A DNA stretch of 64,000 nt from Polychytrium aggregatum (taxonomy: Eukaryota > Chytridiomycota > Chytridiomycetes > Polychytriales), in assembly GCF_025602895.1 (NCBI RefSeq), contig NW_026516214.1, forward strand, positions 496,001-560,000, in the 5' to 3' direction. The notes below the pieces were generated by a model. It did not search any database and was not told where the DNA came from. It saw only the letters and a program-made list of their open reading frames with translations. This document shows positions 1 through 11,028 of the stretch, piece after piece (the stretch's first letter is position 1; each line of letters starts with the position of its first letter). A program made the translations under genes and the position numbers.

Positions 1-2
1 GC

Positions 3-290
3 GACGGTGTTGCCGCCAACCAGGAACCTGAGCCCGCTCCTCCGCTGCTCAAGTTTATGGACACACTCCGGATCGAGAGAACCCTTGCCAGTTTTGGCGA
101 CCAGGTCAAGGGATGGTCTCGCAGGCCCAGGTCCAGCCAACCCTTCCGAAGGAACCCGGCTGGCCCCGCATCGAGTGACGAACAAGATGATGGCGAATGG
201 GTCCGCATGGTCCGCATGGATTCCCGCCACGATCACGATTGCGATCCGTGTGATGCCAACGGTGTTGCTTCCGACGCACATACCCTTTGA
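3..290 (+). CDS. 3' end of an unrecognised protein-coding gene (partial)
   Basis: Frame 3 is open from the window edge to a TGA at 288-290 and encodes 95 residues. They are acidic/proline-rich at first, then charged (residues reading MDTLRIERTLASFGDQVKGW begin near position 57), with an Arg/Ser-rich middle and a His/Asp-rich tail. I recognise no domain. It is read as coding because the frame is open upstream of any Met and the stop falls before a T-rich, stop-filled stretch that looks like a 3' UTR. The first half lies outside the window. It could also be a chance open frame; confidence is low. Confidence 0.35.
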   Translation, partial: DGVAANQEPEPAPPLLKFMDTLRIERTLASFGDQVKGWSRRPRSSQPFRRNPAGPASSDEQDDGEWVRMVRMDSRHDHDCDPCDANGVASDAHTL

Positions 291-679
291 CCGACTTTTT
301 CCGGAAGCGATCGCAAACCATGTATCCAAGTACCCGTACACCTATATGCGCTCATCGTGCCCACAAAACAGTGGCGAGCCGTCGACGGCGTCTCCGATTG
401 CATTTTTTTCGCACGCCACTAGCCCTACTACCACCACCACCTCCCAGTCTTCTGGTGTGTCTACTCCGATAGTCAGTCTCTGACTCCATTTTTGTTTATT
501 TATTGCATCACAAAATGAAACGGGACACCTTGCTTTTGCCTTCGACTCCGGCTCTTTTGGGAACAGGAAGACGCCTCTCCGTCCCCCAGTCTCGGCATTC
601 TATACAATGTTTCATGAGGCCTGTGTGTCTGCTTGTGCGGCGATGATGTTCGTGGGGTGGTCTGAAGCTCGGCTGGGGG
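291..679. other. intergenic, between convergent gene ends
   Basis: No coding frame with family resemblance on either strand. It lies between the stop of the partial left-edge gene and the stop of the minus-strand hydrolase, so it should hold two 3' UTRs. A T-rich stretch around 490-510 is compatible with a 3' UTR. Confidence 0.5.
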
Positions 680-2818
680 CTATTGGCTGCGGCTTGCTTG
701 CAGATATTCGAGAAGAGGTCTGGCTACCTGGTCAAGGCTTTCATAGAACAGTTCGTGGGCTGTGTTGGGAATCGATACAAAGGTGGCCTGGGGCACCAGC
801 TGCATCACTCTCTGGTGGAGTCTATAGGGTACGACCCGGTCGTTGGTACCCTGATGATAAAGCAGGCAGTGTCAGCTGGAGTTCCAACTCAGATCCACGT
901 TCCTCACTTGCTTGCTTGTGGAGGAGTCGCTTACCCAGAGGAGGAGGACAGGCAAGCCGAGTGCGCCAAGCTTTTCATAGCGAGCAGCAAGTCCTGTGAA
1001 TGGAAAGTGGACAAGCGTGCTGTGGTACTGTGGGTGTGCAGGCATCGGCGAATGGTGGGTCGTCAAGTTGACGAAATGTCGATTGAGGCAGAGTCAGCCG
1101 CCGATGTGAGATACAGAGCGACATTTGCCCTCAAGAATAGCGGCGACGCCAACGGCTATTCCGGATCCTACGATCAGGGCAATCTCCCTTACCGCCGCCA
1201 TGAATCCAGGGTGCTTGAACACTTGGTCGAACGACACTGATCGCCAAAGCTCCTGCAAGTGAGATACATCGGCCAGGACGAATGTGGAGCTGTTAGCAGC
1301 ACAGCCGGCGGGATACTCTAATGGTTTCGGCCCGGCGCACACCGGATTCTACGGACACAGCAGACCCCGGCGACTTGACAATCGGTCGGCGTGGGGTGCT
1401 GAAACGATACGTTACCAGCTCGGGAGCCTTATGGAGGTGGAGGGAGCCGCGATACATCATGTAAAACAGAATAAACGGCGCGACCGACTGGGCGAACAAG
1501 TCACCAATGACAGGAAGTCGGGCAATCTTGGCAGGAAGGGCGAGACTCTGCAGCGGCGAGATTGCGAAAAGCAAGTAGGACATCCGTAGGTCAGGGCATC
1601 GAGCGCCTGCGAACACTGTCTTTCTGTTTGCTCGTGTATCCAGCTGAATGTATCGTCTGGACTGCTGGTACAAACCTCCATTAAGCCCGCTGGGGCGGCA
1701 AGCGCCAGCCTCGTCACCTTCTCGGGATACTGGGATGCGAACGAGGTAGCGATGGCGCCGCCCAGGCTGAAGCCTAGGACTTGAAACTTGGACCAGCCGA
1801 TGTGCTCGACAAGCTCACGGCCCTGGGTGACGTAGAGGCTCTCATTGTAGGGCACTCGAGGGGCATCCGAGTATCCCCTGCCGTAGTAGTCTTGAATACG
1901 GCCGTGATATGTCGGGGGAACAGGTAGGGTCAGACCCGATTCTGCGAATAGCGACATTGTCGATCGCACTGCCGTCGGCATACACACCATAGATGAGGAC
2001 TCTGTATCCGTTGTCGACCAGCTGACGAAGAACGGGGAGCAGAAGGGCGTTGACGCTGGACATGCCTTGGAAGAAGACAAGCTGGGAGGCGGAGGGGCAT
2101 TGTGGTCAGCCACGAAGGTCGGTGTCGCTCCAAGCGAACGACGCAGAGACCAGCCACGGAGTCTATGCACCGGCCACATTGGATAAGAAAGGCAGCTGCG
2201 ACCGAGTCCCAAGCACAGGGGACTTGGTGCTTATGAACAGCGCCCTCTCCAGTCCGCCGAGGCATGATGCAGCAGCATCCTGGCGAACAAACGATCTTCA
2301 TTTCATTTCATCGCCATACCTTCTCGCCGTTTTGGGGGCCCAGCAGATAGTAATGGGTTTCACCTGTGCTAAGACTAGCATAGGCCGAGCCTGGACACCG
2401 AGAGTGGATGCGAGCAGCGCAATTCGGAGGATGGTCGTGGCATTGCAGCGTTGCAGCATTTCGGCATTGCAGCATTTCGGCATTGCAGCATTTCGGCATT
2501 CGGCAACAGGGAAAGGTGGCGAGGAAGGAATTTTGAAGTCCGAGGGAGAGAGGCATTAGCGCATGGGGAATTGGTTAGCTCGCTGTTGCCGCTCCTTGGA
2601 TGGTTTGGATGGTTCGGATCGGTCGCTGTTGCTGCAGGAGCTGTACCTTCCATGACGTCTTCTCGGTACGCCAGCGAGCGATTGGGCTGGGCTTTGAGCG
2701 TTCGGAAGCACCCGCGGTTCCTGCCCTGGACGGCAAAGAACTGTCGGTAGGCCCAGACTGAGCCAACGGAAAGCAGAGAGACAGCTCCGATGCGAACGTA
2801 GCTGGACGACCAGTCCAT
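680..2818 (-). CDS. alpha/beta-hydrolase fold protein with N-terminal membrane anchor, multi-exon
   Basis: A hydrolase of the alpha/beta fold (serine esterase/lipase type; substrate unknown). The start at 2818 gives an N-terminal hydrophobic segment (IGAVSLLSVGSVWAYRQFF) that could be a signal anchor. Exons 2818-2647, 2363-2320, 2081-1988 and 1890-1676 join in frame and give the oxyanion-loop strand (LVFFQGMSS), then YGRGYSDAP and the nucleophile elbow GFSLGG. Downstream minus-strand frames give a cap region (LPVIGDLFAQSVAPF), then SFDQVFKHPGFMAAVREI, then LGLPVLLLW. The last exon has the acid and base: TNDRVVPY (Asp) and NTAHELFYE (His), ending at the TAG at 680-682. Exon borders between 1676 and about 830 are only partly resolved. 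The Ser-Asp-His triad is therefore complete and the gene looks intact. The motif around the first strand (FQG rather than the usual HG) is slightly atypical. Confidence 0.8.
2453..2500. repeat. 16-bp tandem repeat, three copies, in a hydrolase intron
   Basis: Three perfect copies of gcagcatttcggcatt lie in tandem inside the first intron of the alpha/beta-hydrolase gene, preceded by a degenerate partial copy. The unit is not a multiple of three, so it would be poorly tolerated in an exon. Confidence 0.85.
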
Positions 2819-3354
2819 GGTGCGGGGTTTGTCGGAGAGTGCAGCTCGAGGCCGAAGGCGATGGGAGGGTCGGTGTCGAGCAGCAGGGCGATTTGAGCGC
2901 AAGCACTTTCGTCGTCGCTGTCTGTCGAGGAGCCGTCCCGCCTCGTGCCTGCCAACAAGGGCCTGGGGGAGCAATTCTGGGCTGGCACGGCCACGACAAA
3001 GGGCCTTGGGAAATCGGTATGCACATGCCAACGGCACTGGGTGGATTCAAGAGTGTGCATCCTCAGACCCGCTGGAAAGCCTTGGTGGCCAACCAGGGAA
3101 GCCATCGCACGGGTGGGATCATGCTGTCAACAGGTCGTCGGACATCAGGTGTGTGGTGGCAAGTGCTGGGATCGTCAGTGGCCCACCAAACTGGCACTGC
3201 CCTGTTTGTTTTGCACCTGTGGTGGCATTCATGAGCTGAAGACATATCGGCTGCACAAACTCTGCATTTCAAAACTGCTATCTGGAGTGCACTCCTCCAT
3301 TGACTATCATTGTTGAGCAAAGGACGCACCCCGGGTTGATGGTCACTGCAGACT
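2819..3354. other. intergenic, between two minus-strand genes
   Basis: Contains the 5' flank of the hydrolase gene and the 3' flank of the F-box/LRR gene. Several open frames cross it on both strands but they show GC-driven composition and no family motif. I see no RNA gene or repeat here. Confidence 0.5.
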
Positions 3355-6300
3355 TCACCGTCGAACCAGCCCAGACTCGAATGCCGGCAGTCCGTATATC
3401 TGCGACTGTGTGGGTCGACGCTTTCGCACGTCGAGGCACTCGATCCAGGGGAACCTTGTTCGGAGATAGCTTCGCAGCCGACGAGCCGTCTCCTCCGGTT
3501 CCTCAGGCTCGGTCGCTTCCCGGTCTGCTCGGCCAGCGGCGCTGCCCAGCCGGCCGTCGCGTGAGACCATGGCCATGGGATCGGCATTATCTCGCTGTCC
3601 TTCGTTCAAAGATCCATCTTTGCTGGGTGAGGGATGCTGCCGCTGGTCGGTCGTGGCAGAGTCATGCATCTCGACGTCAACGACCGGACTGTCGGACCCG
3701 ATTCCGGGGTTGTGGTCCACTGCCATCGAGCAGTCTTCAAAGCCCACTTCGTCCAGCATCGAGCTATCCGAGTCGTCGCCATCGGGGACACAGCGGTCCC
3801 GCCGCTGTTTCTGGTTTGGCGATCTCGGGCACACCTGGACTCTGCCATCCTTGTAGATGGGGGCGATTTCTTGCCCAGTCTCGCCAAGTCGGCCTGTGCG
3901 CTCCAAGATCGTTTGCCTTGAAGCTTCGAGCTGTGCCAGCGCTATCAGGCGCTCGGCACACACCGGGTAGAGATCAGCGGTCACAACAAGGCTCATCAGA
4001 AAGCGATGGGTCTCCAGGAAAGGAAGTAATCCCTGCAGCCAGGGCTTCTTGCCGAGGATCTCGAGACCAGCGCCTTCTATATGCACATGCTTGAGGCCCT
4101 TCCACTGGCGGGACAGCATCTCAAAGGCGTCGACCTCCAGGATGCCCTGGTCCAGGGTAAAGTATGTGATGTTTGGGGTATCGGATGCCAGAGCGGCCAT
4201 TGTTTGTGTCGGAAACAGCCCAGGCGTCAGCACCGAGAGGACTCTAAGATTACGAGCGCTCTTGGCAATGTGCCGCAGAAGGCAGTGACCATGTAGAGGC
4301 TTCTCCAGGAGCTGCAGAGACTTGAGGTGCGGGAACTCGACCGGCGGCAGCTCGTCGGCATTGTTGTCCCAGTCGGTTCCCAGCAAGATGAGCGAAGTCA
4401 GCGACGACCACTTGTCGCCAAAGAGCAACAGGCGAAGCAAGCTGGCTGGAATCGACGGGAACAAATTGAGTCGCAGCTCTTTCATCCGGCCGCAGAGTGA
4501 TTGTGTGCGACCGGCAGTCGGGCTCTCCAATTGTGGGCGGCATTTGAGTCCGGTTGTTGCAAAGTTCTGGAGAGTTAGACTGATAAGGTCGGCATATTTG
4601 GAAAGATTCTCGATCATATCCAAGAGGACGTCCGACGAGAATATTGATCCAGGGAGGCGGAGGTGAGACAGCGCCAGCGACAGCGTCTGCAGGCTCGGCA
4701 GCCGGGTGCTGAGGAACGAAAAGTCCTCCTGCTCCAATATCTGCGTGATAATCGTGGAGGGCATTGGTAAGGCAAGCTCAGTTGGGGCGCTGGATGCTGG
4801 CTGTGCGGATCTGATGCGACGCCCACCTGTCGTTCGCCTTCGTCAACCTTGACCTTGGTCAGGCCCGGGAACTCGATGTCTCCTTGATCCTGCAGGTGCA
4901 ACCAAGTGGGGATGTAGTCGTCGACTGGCTGAATGCTCACATCCACGAGCTCGATGCTGGCCAAGGCAGTGCTGGGAGCCAGTATTCGAAGGGCAAGGAT
5001 CAGGCCGCCGACCAGACCATTGGCTTCGTGTTTGAACGCACTCGACAGCTGAACCGACGAGGTTTTGAGCGTGAGCTGCTCGAGCTTCGGGAGCGATTTT
5101 GACAGCGCCGTGACATCCTTCCAGCCCATACATGCACCCGAGAGCACCAGGCGCCGTAGAGCTGCTGTAGAGTCGAATAAATGCGGGGGGACCGCGACCT
5201 GGCCAAGGCTGTCGTTGAAATGCAGCTCGAGTTGGGTGAGAAGCGGATGGGCCGCAAACCACGGCACCAGCAGAGCAACCATACTGGATGTGCAAAAGTG
5301 CAGGCTCAAGGACGCCAGATTGGGGGCACAGGCCGTCCAGGGCGTGAATCCCTCGACATCGACTACGGTGATCTGTCAAAGACGCAAGAGACATGCACAC
5401 AGCGTGAGCCATCGGTGCTGATCGCCGCCAAGGCCTCGAGACGGCAGGCCATTGCTCTCACGGCTCACCACTGGGTCTAGTTCCCGCCAGCAGCTCGGCC
5501 AAGCCGAGTCGAGCCAAGCCCTTGGCTCTTCGGAGAGCTTACTCTGAGCGACCTCAGATCGAGGCACTGCCTCATCACGGCCATGAGGTGGTCGTCGTCT
5601 TCCGGGCCCGGATTGTACCAGCAGCACAGGCTCTGCAGCATCGGACACATGGAGGCGCCCTTGGTGATTGCTGCAGATTCGACATAGATGTGCTTCAGCC
5701 GCGGATGCCCCTGGAATTGGCTTGCAGCCACTGGTGTCACGAGAAAATGAGCAACGGTGGCTTGGTTACTGGGACGGCAAGTCCGGTTGGTTCGGCCGAG
5801 GTGCACAAACCCCAGTGATTGCCGCTTAGCACACTTACGGTCGTGTCGGCGCATGTCCTCGTTGCGGCTTCCGACGCATTCGATATAGAGCGACTCTGCG
5901 AACGGATAGCCCGCAAGTAGATATTGGAGCCCAGCTTGACAGAGCTTGGGAGTTGCTGCCACGGATATGTGCTATCGAATTCGAATCAGAGCAATGAGCG
6001 GCGAGTCTCCGGAGGGCAACAGGGACCAGACTCGGGCACAAGAGTTGTCTGACGACGGACGCACATGCGGAGGGCAATCGACCAGCCGACCAAGGTGTGG
6101 ATCAAGCATCGGTATGGCAAACAAACCGACCAAGCTCGCTCAGCCGGTGCAGGAATGAACAGTGCCGACTGGCGAGAGGGGGGGGGAGCAAACTACCTTG
6201 TACATATTGGGGGAGATTGCAATCCTCCGCCATCGACGACACACCGTCGAGACGACGACAAAGCTCCGAATGGGCAGGTACGAAAATATCAGCACGACGA

Positions 6301-6469
6301 CTTCGGTCGGGAGCATGCGAAAGCCAGACAGGGCTTCGCCCGAAAGATGAGGCAAGGACATCGAACGGGATGTTCTGGTGGCCGACGCTGGCGGGCTGGA
6401 GTCGGGGCTGAAGGACCGGACGGAGGGCATTGAGGCGTTGATCAGAAAAGCGCCAGTGATGGTGATCAA
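3355..6469 (-). CDS. F-box / leucine-rich-repeat protein, five exons, about 853 residues
   Basis: Likely substrate-recognition subunit of an SCF (Skp1-Cullin-F-box) ubiquitin ligase. Exon 1 (6469-6197) carries a clear F-box near residue 52 onward: LPTEVVVLIFSYLP followed by VSTVCRRWRRIAIS. Exons 5971-5839, 5730-5543, 5372-4827 and 4776-3355 follow, all joined by GT-AG sites in consistent phase. They encode irregular leucine-rich repeats (for example HPRLKHIYVESA, LRSLRV, LLTQLELHFNDSL, LPKLEQLTLKTSS, MKELRLNLFPSIPASL, PHLKSLQLLE). The C-terminal 150 residues are acidic and Ser/Pro-rich and probably disordered. Start choice: the Met at 6469 is the first in the open frame; two later Mets before the F-box are also possible. 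The target cannot be predicted. The exon frame sum (2562 nt) is a whole number of codons. Confidence 0.8.
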
Positions 6470-7040
6470 TGAGAGCCGAGCAGCAGCAGGACAAGAGCGG
6501 TGCAGCGACCAAGGAAGGGCGACAGGCCCGACGAAGGTCTATTTCATCCACGGAGGGGCTCATGGCGGAGGAAAGCGTCCGAGCAAGCACTCAGCCGGGG
6601 TCCAGAGCGAGGGACCGTGTGCCGGCCCTGGGATGCGACGGACGGCACCGAGCAGACGACGCTTGACGGAGCAGCAGACCGGACGCTCAGACGGCGCACG
6701 GCAGCGATGCGGTTTGCCGATTGGATGTCTGCAAGACGATCGAGCGGGTATATGTCGCCGACAGAACGATACGCTGGTCCGGCATGCTGAGGAGCGGTGC
6801 GACATCGTCCCATTCGAACAAATACAACGTAGTCGGATCATACCATGGATCCAATCGTTTCCCTGGGTGTCCTTGTATGAGGGAGGAAGACGCAGGGCAA
6901 AGAGTAATATCGCTGCAAGACCTCGGCGAGGAGACTTCATGGAGTTCGGAACCGTCTGATTCACACAAGACAGACTACCCACACAAGTTATCCCGGCTCG
7001 CTGTAAATACCCCAACCCACTTGGACGGGACCCGCCCAGC

Positions 7041-7086
7041 CATCCAGCAACACATCCAGCAACACATCCAGCAACACATCCAGCAA
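7041..7086. repeat. 12-bp tandem repeat, nearly four copies
   Basis: Unit catccagcaaca repeated three times perfectly plus a partial fourth. It lies about 400 bp upstream of the UBR7-like start codon. Confidence 0.85.
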
Positions 7087-7226
7087 GAACACTCGGCAGT
7101 GCATGTCGGTGGCTCTTGGTCTGCAGACTCGCGCGGCCATCTGTCGCGTGCCGCTTGCCATCTGCAACATCCGCAACATCCGCAACAATCCCTCGGCTGT
7201 CGACCCATCGGACGCCGGTTATGGTT

Positions 7227-7254
7227 CGTCGTCCGTCGTCCGTCGTCCGTCGTC
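7227..7254. repeat. 7-bp tandem repeat, four copies
   Basis: Unit cgtcgtc repeated four times, about 230 bp upstream of the UBR7-like start codon, probably in its 5' UTR or promoter. Confidence 0.8.
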
Positions 7255-7485
7255 CACAACCGCCAGCCATGTCCCGGCCCACAGTCCACCGCTTTTCGCT
7301 CGCAGTCCGCAGCTCTTGGTCACCGGGGCTTGCTTCCCATTCGTCAAACACAGATCTTCATGTTGCCGGATTTGGCAAAGACCAGGGCGCCTGGGTCTCG
7401 ACCCTCGCTTTCCAGCCTCCCTCCGGGCCATCTGCTTCTCCAGCGCAACCCTCCGATCTCCCAACGAGCTTCCTGCAGCGTCGAC

Positions 7486-9947
7486 ATGACCTATCCTGAC
7501 GACCAGCTGCCTGATAACCCAACTGATGCTGGGGAGGACACCGTCGTCCTCACCGCACAAGAGTTCCTCGAAGCACAGGAGCGGCTCGAGCAGGAAGCTT
7601 CCGAAGTTCTCCCCAAGGCATTTGATCACTGCTCTTTCAGCGAGGGATACGTTTCTCAGAGCGTCTACGCCTGTAAAGACTGCTCCATGAAGGACGGGGC
7701 TCTGGTCGATGCCGGCTTTTGCTACGGCTGTTTGTGGGTATCCTTCGTGCCCAGACGAGTCGATCGCTGGGCAAATCGACCCACTGGCTGTTTTACTATG
7801 AGGCCTGCCTGCTGACCATCCGACCTTATTATCGTCCATGCTTTCTGCGTCTTCTAAACAGCATATCCGTGAGTAACTCTCTTCTGCGAGTTCCTAGCCG
7901 TAGGGTGATCGGTGTGCTGGCTGACGCTGCGTGCATGATCTTTCCCAGTGCCATACCACCCATGAGGTTGTGGAGCTCTTCAACCGCCGTCACTTTCGGT
8001 AGGTCTGCTGGATGGTCTCCAACCAACACACTGCTTGGTATTTGTAGCTGTGGACAAGCGGAGCGACTTGCTGCTGGGCCTGACCCATCCATCTCGACTT
8101 GGCCTCTCCAGCTGTGACTGCGGCACCTCCAAGATCGGCAACAAATGCCTGCTGATGGAAAAGAGCCCTTCCGCCAGCAACAGCGAAAACAAATACAATG
8201 ACAATTACAAGGGCATATTCTGCTGGTGCAAGTCCGAATACGATCCTGAGAAGGAGGCCGGCGTGATGCTCCAGTGCATTGCGTGCGAAGGTATGTCGTC
8301 CGAGCCCCGTCGTGCTTGCCGCTGCTCAGGACAGACTCACCAACGCTTTGTTTTTTCTGAACTTCCCCCCCCCAACCGGCTCAGATTGGGTGAGCTGATC
8401 GTTTTTGAGGGGAAATGGCAAAGACTCTAGCAGGGCCGACAAAGTTGGTGCAAACGGTGCTGGTACAACGGCGATGAGACTCTGAAGACTAACAGTAGTT
8501 TGCTCTTCCGTCTGCCTCCAGTTCCACGATCGCTGCATAGGAGAGGTAAGGCGAGTTCGTTCGGCCGTCGAGACGGACCACGCATTAGCTTCGGATTCAT
8601 AAAGACCTGAAGCATCTCGTACTCGATGAGATGGCACAGCCGGGAGTTCGTGGAGTGCTGAAGTGCAATCATTCACCTTGTCTTCACCAGCTTCCTGACG
8701 AGGACAGCTTTGAGGACTTTATTTGCCGATCGTGTGTCGCCAAGATGCCCTTCCTTCGGTGGTACCAGTCGAAGGATGCATATGTGTTTTCCCCGCAAGC
8801 ATCCGATCTGCAGTCCGCCCAAGGTGCAACTCAAGAGGCCGTCAAGCAGACTTTGCATGGAGCCCCCGATATTGACGACCCTGTTGATGGCGATAAAAAG
8901 AGGAAGCCGGAATCGGACCTCGACGACAGCGTGGCCAAGAGAGTGCGATCGTCGTCAATAGAGCCCAATGCGACCGAAACAGCACCCTCGGATCCTCTGG
9001 CAACATCTTGCTCGGGCTGCGCTGTTCCCGGTAAGCATGATGTATATATCGCCCTCGATCCCGATATGCATTGTGCCAAGAGACATTGCGGGCTGCTGAC
9101 TGGATCTCTTTCTTTGCCACATTGATCACAGAATCAGCCAAACTCGAGCCTCCGATCGAGACCGATCTGTTTTGTGTGGCAGGGTGGCGAGATAAGCTCT
9201 GCCGGTGTGATGAGGTGAGAGCCTCTGCCACGGATGGCACCAAGCACACGAGTCGGATACGTGCTGTCGATGCTGCCCGATGGAGCATGTCGCTCGGTCA
9301 ATCGATCAGTCAATCGATTGGCCCGTCTACTTTTAACACAACTGCCATCCTCAACCGGACGTATTGGTTTTGAATCCGCCGCGATACAGTGCCGGCGCCG
9401 ATACGAAGAATTCAACGCGATGCATCTCATCACGACCGAGCGGTCTTGGGAGCCCCCCGAAGATGAAGAGGCTGGTAGGTATCGATACTGTGGGAAGCAG
9501 GCGCATCATGGGGCAGGATTATCAGTTGGGGCATCAGTGGCGCGGGCACTCGTGAGTGCATACCGAGATACCCTATAACACGGCGAATACGCACTCCATC
9601 CCTGATCGGCCGAGTTCAGGCTCCTCCTTGATGGACATGGGCATGCGCCAACTCAACCGAATCGACCGAGTGCAGGCCATCGATGGCGCTCGCGCCTATG
9701 TCGATCTCAAAGAAGGCATCATGAACCATCTGCGGCAGTTTGCTGGTACGATTCTCCCGGCCGACTCCGTTGTCGAGCAGGACTGGGAAAGACACAGCCC
9801 CTCCCCTCCGTCTCTTGTTGCCCTCATGATGTTCATTGTACGACCTCCCTCGATATACTCGTATTCTCAGGCACCGATCACGTCATCACCAAGGATGATA
9901 TCATGGCATTTTTCGAGGCGAAGCTGCAGGGACGCAAGTGCGACTGA
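7486..9947 (+). CDS. UBR7: UBR7/mlo2-type E3 ubiquitin ligase (UBR box + PHD finger), ten exons
   Basis: Homologue of UBR7 (fission yeast mlo2), a UBR-box plus PHD-type protein with E3 ligase activity toward chromatin in animals. The exons I read are 7486-7737, 7949-7998, 8112-8290, 8385-8389, 8522-8545, 8691-9030, 9132-9214, 9390-9474, 9620-9745 and 9871-9947. All have GT-AG borders and sum to 1221 nt (406 residues; human UBR7 is about 425). The UBR box starts near residue 50 (CSFSEGYVSQSVYACKDC, then CYGCLW/CHTTHEVVELFNRRHF and CDCGTSKIGNKC). The PHD finger follows (FCWCKSEYDP, LQCIACEDWFHDRCIGE, FICRSC). A UBR7-like C-terminal Cys cluster (GWRDKLCRC) comes next. Exon 4 is only 5 nt (ATTGG), which supplies the D-W of the PHD finger. 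Exon 5 is only 24 nt. Confidence 0.9.
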
Positions 9948-11028
9948 GAAACGCCTGTGGACTTGATCAATTGAAGGCCTGTCGCTCCCATGTCCGAGGC
10001 CTGCCCTTTGTGCTCATCGACGACTCTCCGTTCTTGATCGTCGCTCGAGCCAGTTCTGTTCAATGGCAAAATATAGCAGCGCCTGAACAGCCGCCGCATC
10101 AGAGGGCTGTCGCCTTCTTGTCTGATCCTCCCTCAGAATTCAGAAATGGCAAGGCTCTGAGCATTCCAGATAGACATTACATGTATTGTAGCAACTACGA
10201 GTCTCGACCAATGTCAGAATCAAGGCCGCCGGCTGTGAGTGCTTGCCTCCGCAATTCCTCCACCCTCCCTCCGTGGATCCACAAAGAATGAGTCGGATTC
10301 TAATCAAGGCACGGTGGTCCTTGGGCATCCCCACTTCGGTAGAACTGTCGATGACATGGCATTATCCATCAACTTCAGCCGGACATTCGCGTGGTTGATG
10401 TAATCCACGTTTAGGGTGACTGGATCTGGATCTGGATCTCGACAGAGTAATCAGCAAGGGAGGGAAGGGAGGGAAGGGTTCACCAAGGTGGAGGGATCGT
10501 TTTCTGCCGCTTGGTTGGCAGCCCAGGATCATGGCCAAACAAGGCCAACTTTGAATATGCAGATTCGTGGGTAGAAGCGATTGGTCTTGATGATCAATTC
10601 TGCCAGCTGCTGTTCTAGTCGAGCGAGACAGCACTGGCAGGGCGGGGAAGTGTCAGCTACGGCGTTTAGGCATGCGTGCACAGCACTTGCTAGCACGGGT
10701 ATCCACACAAAGTTGAGGGCATAGGGAGGGGGGGCGAGGGCCAGAGGAGTAAAGAGGTCGACGTGATTATTTAGACCCAGTGCGCCAGAGCAAAAATCGT
10801 ACTGGATCGGCATGCATCAGGGTGGGAGAAGAGAGAACAGGGCCTATCCAAGCCCTTTCGGCATGTGGTCAGGTTGTCGAGCGAGGCTGAGGCAGGCGGT
10901 CGAGGTCCTGTGTCGACAGACCAGGCCGAGTGCGGTAGAGGAGGCGGCGAGTAGATATGATACACATAGGAGACGGCCGGAATGGCTTTGGCCACAATTG
11001 CTTGGTTCGCGGGCACTGGGCTGGATCG
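9948..11028. other. intergenic, between convergent gene ends
   Basis: Lies between the stop of the UBR7-like gene (+) and the stop of the bZIP gene (-). No frame on either strand shows a recognisable domain. A short tgatct/ggatct simple repeat near 10420-10440 and a ggaaggga run near 10458 are the only visible structures. Confidence 0.5.

Larger units (their letters stand above)
6470..7485. other. intergenic, shared 5' region of two divergent genes
   Basis: About 1 kb between the divergently transcribed F-box/LRR (-) and UBR7-like (+) genes, so it should hold both promoters. Both flanking genes are ubiquitin-ligase components. No convincing TATA box. Open frames here (for example on minus, 6560-7351) are low-complexity and unsupported. 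Two simple tandem repeats (7041-7086 and 7227-7254) lie in the half nearer the UBR7-like gene. Confidence 0.5.
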
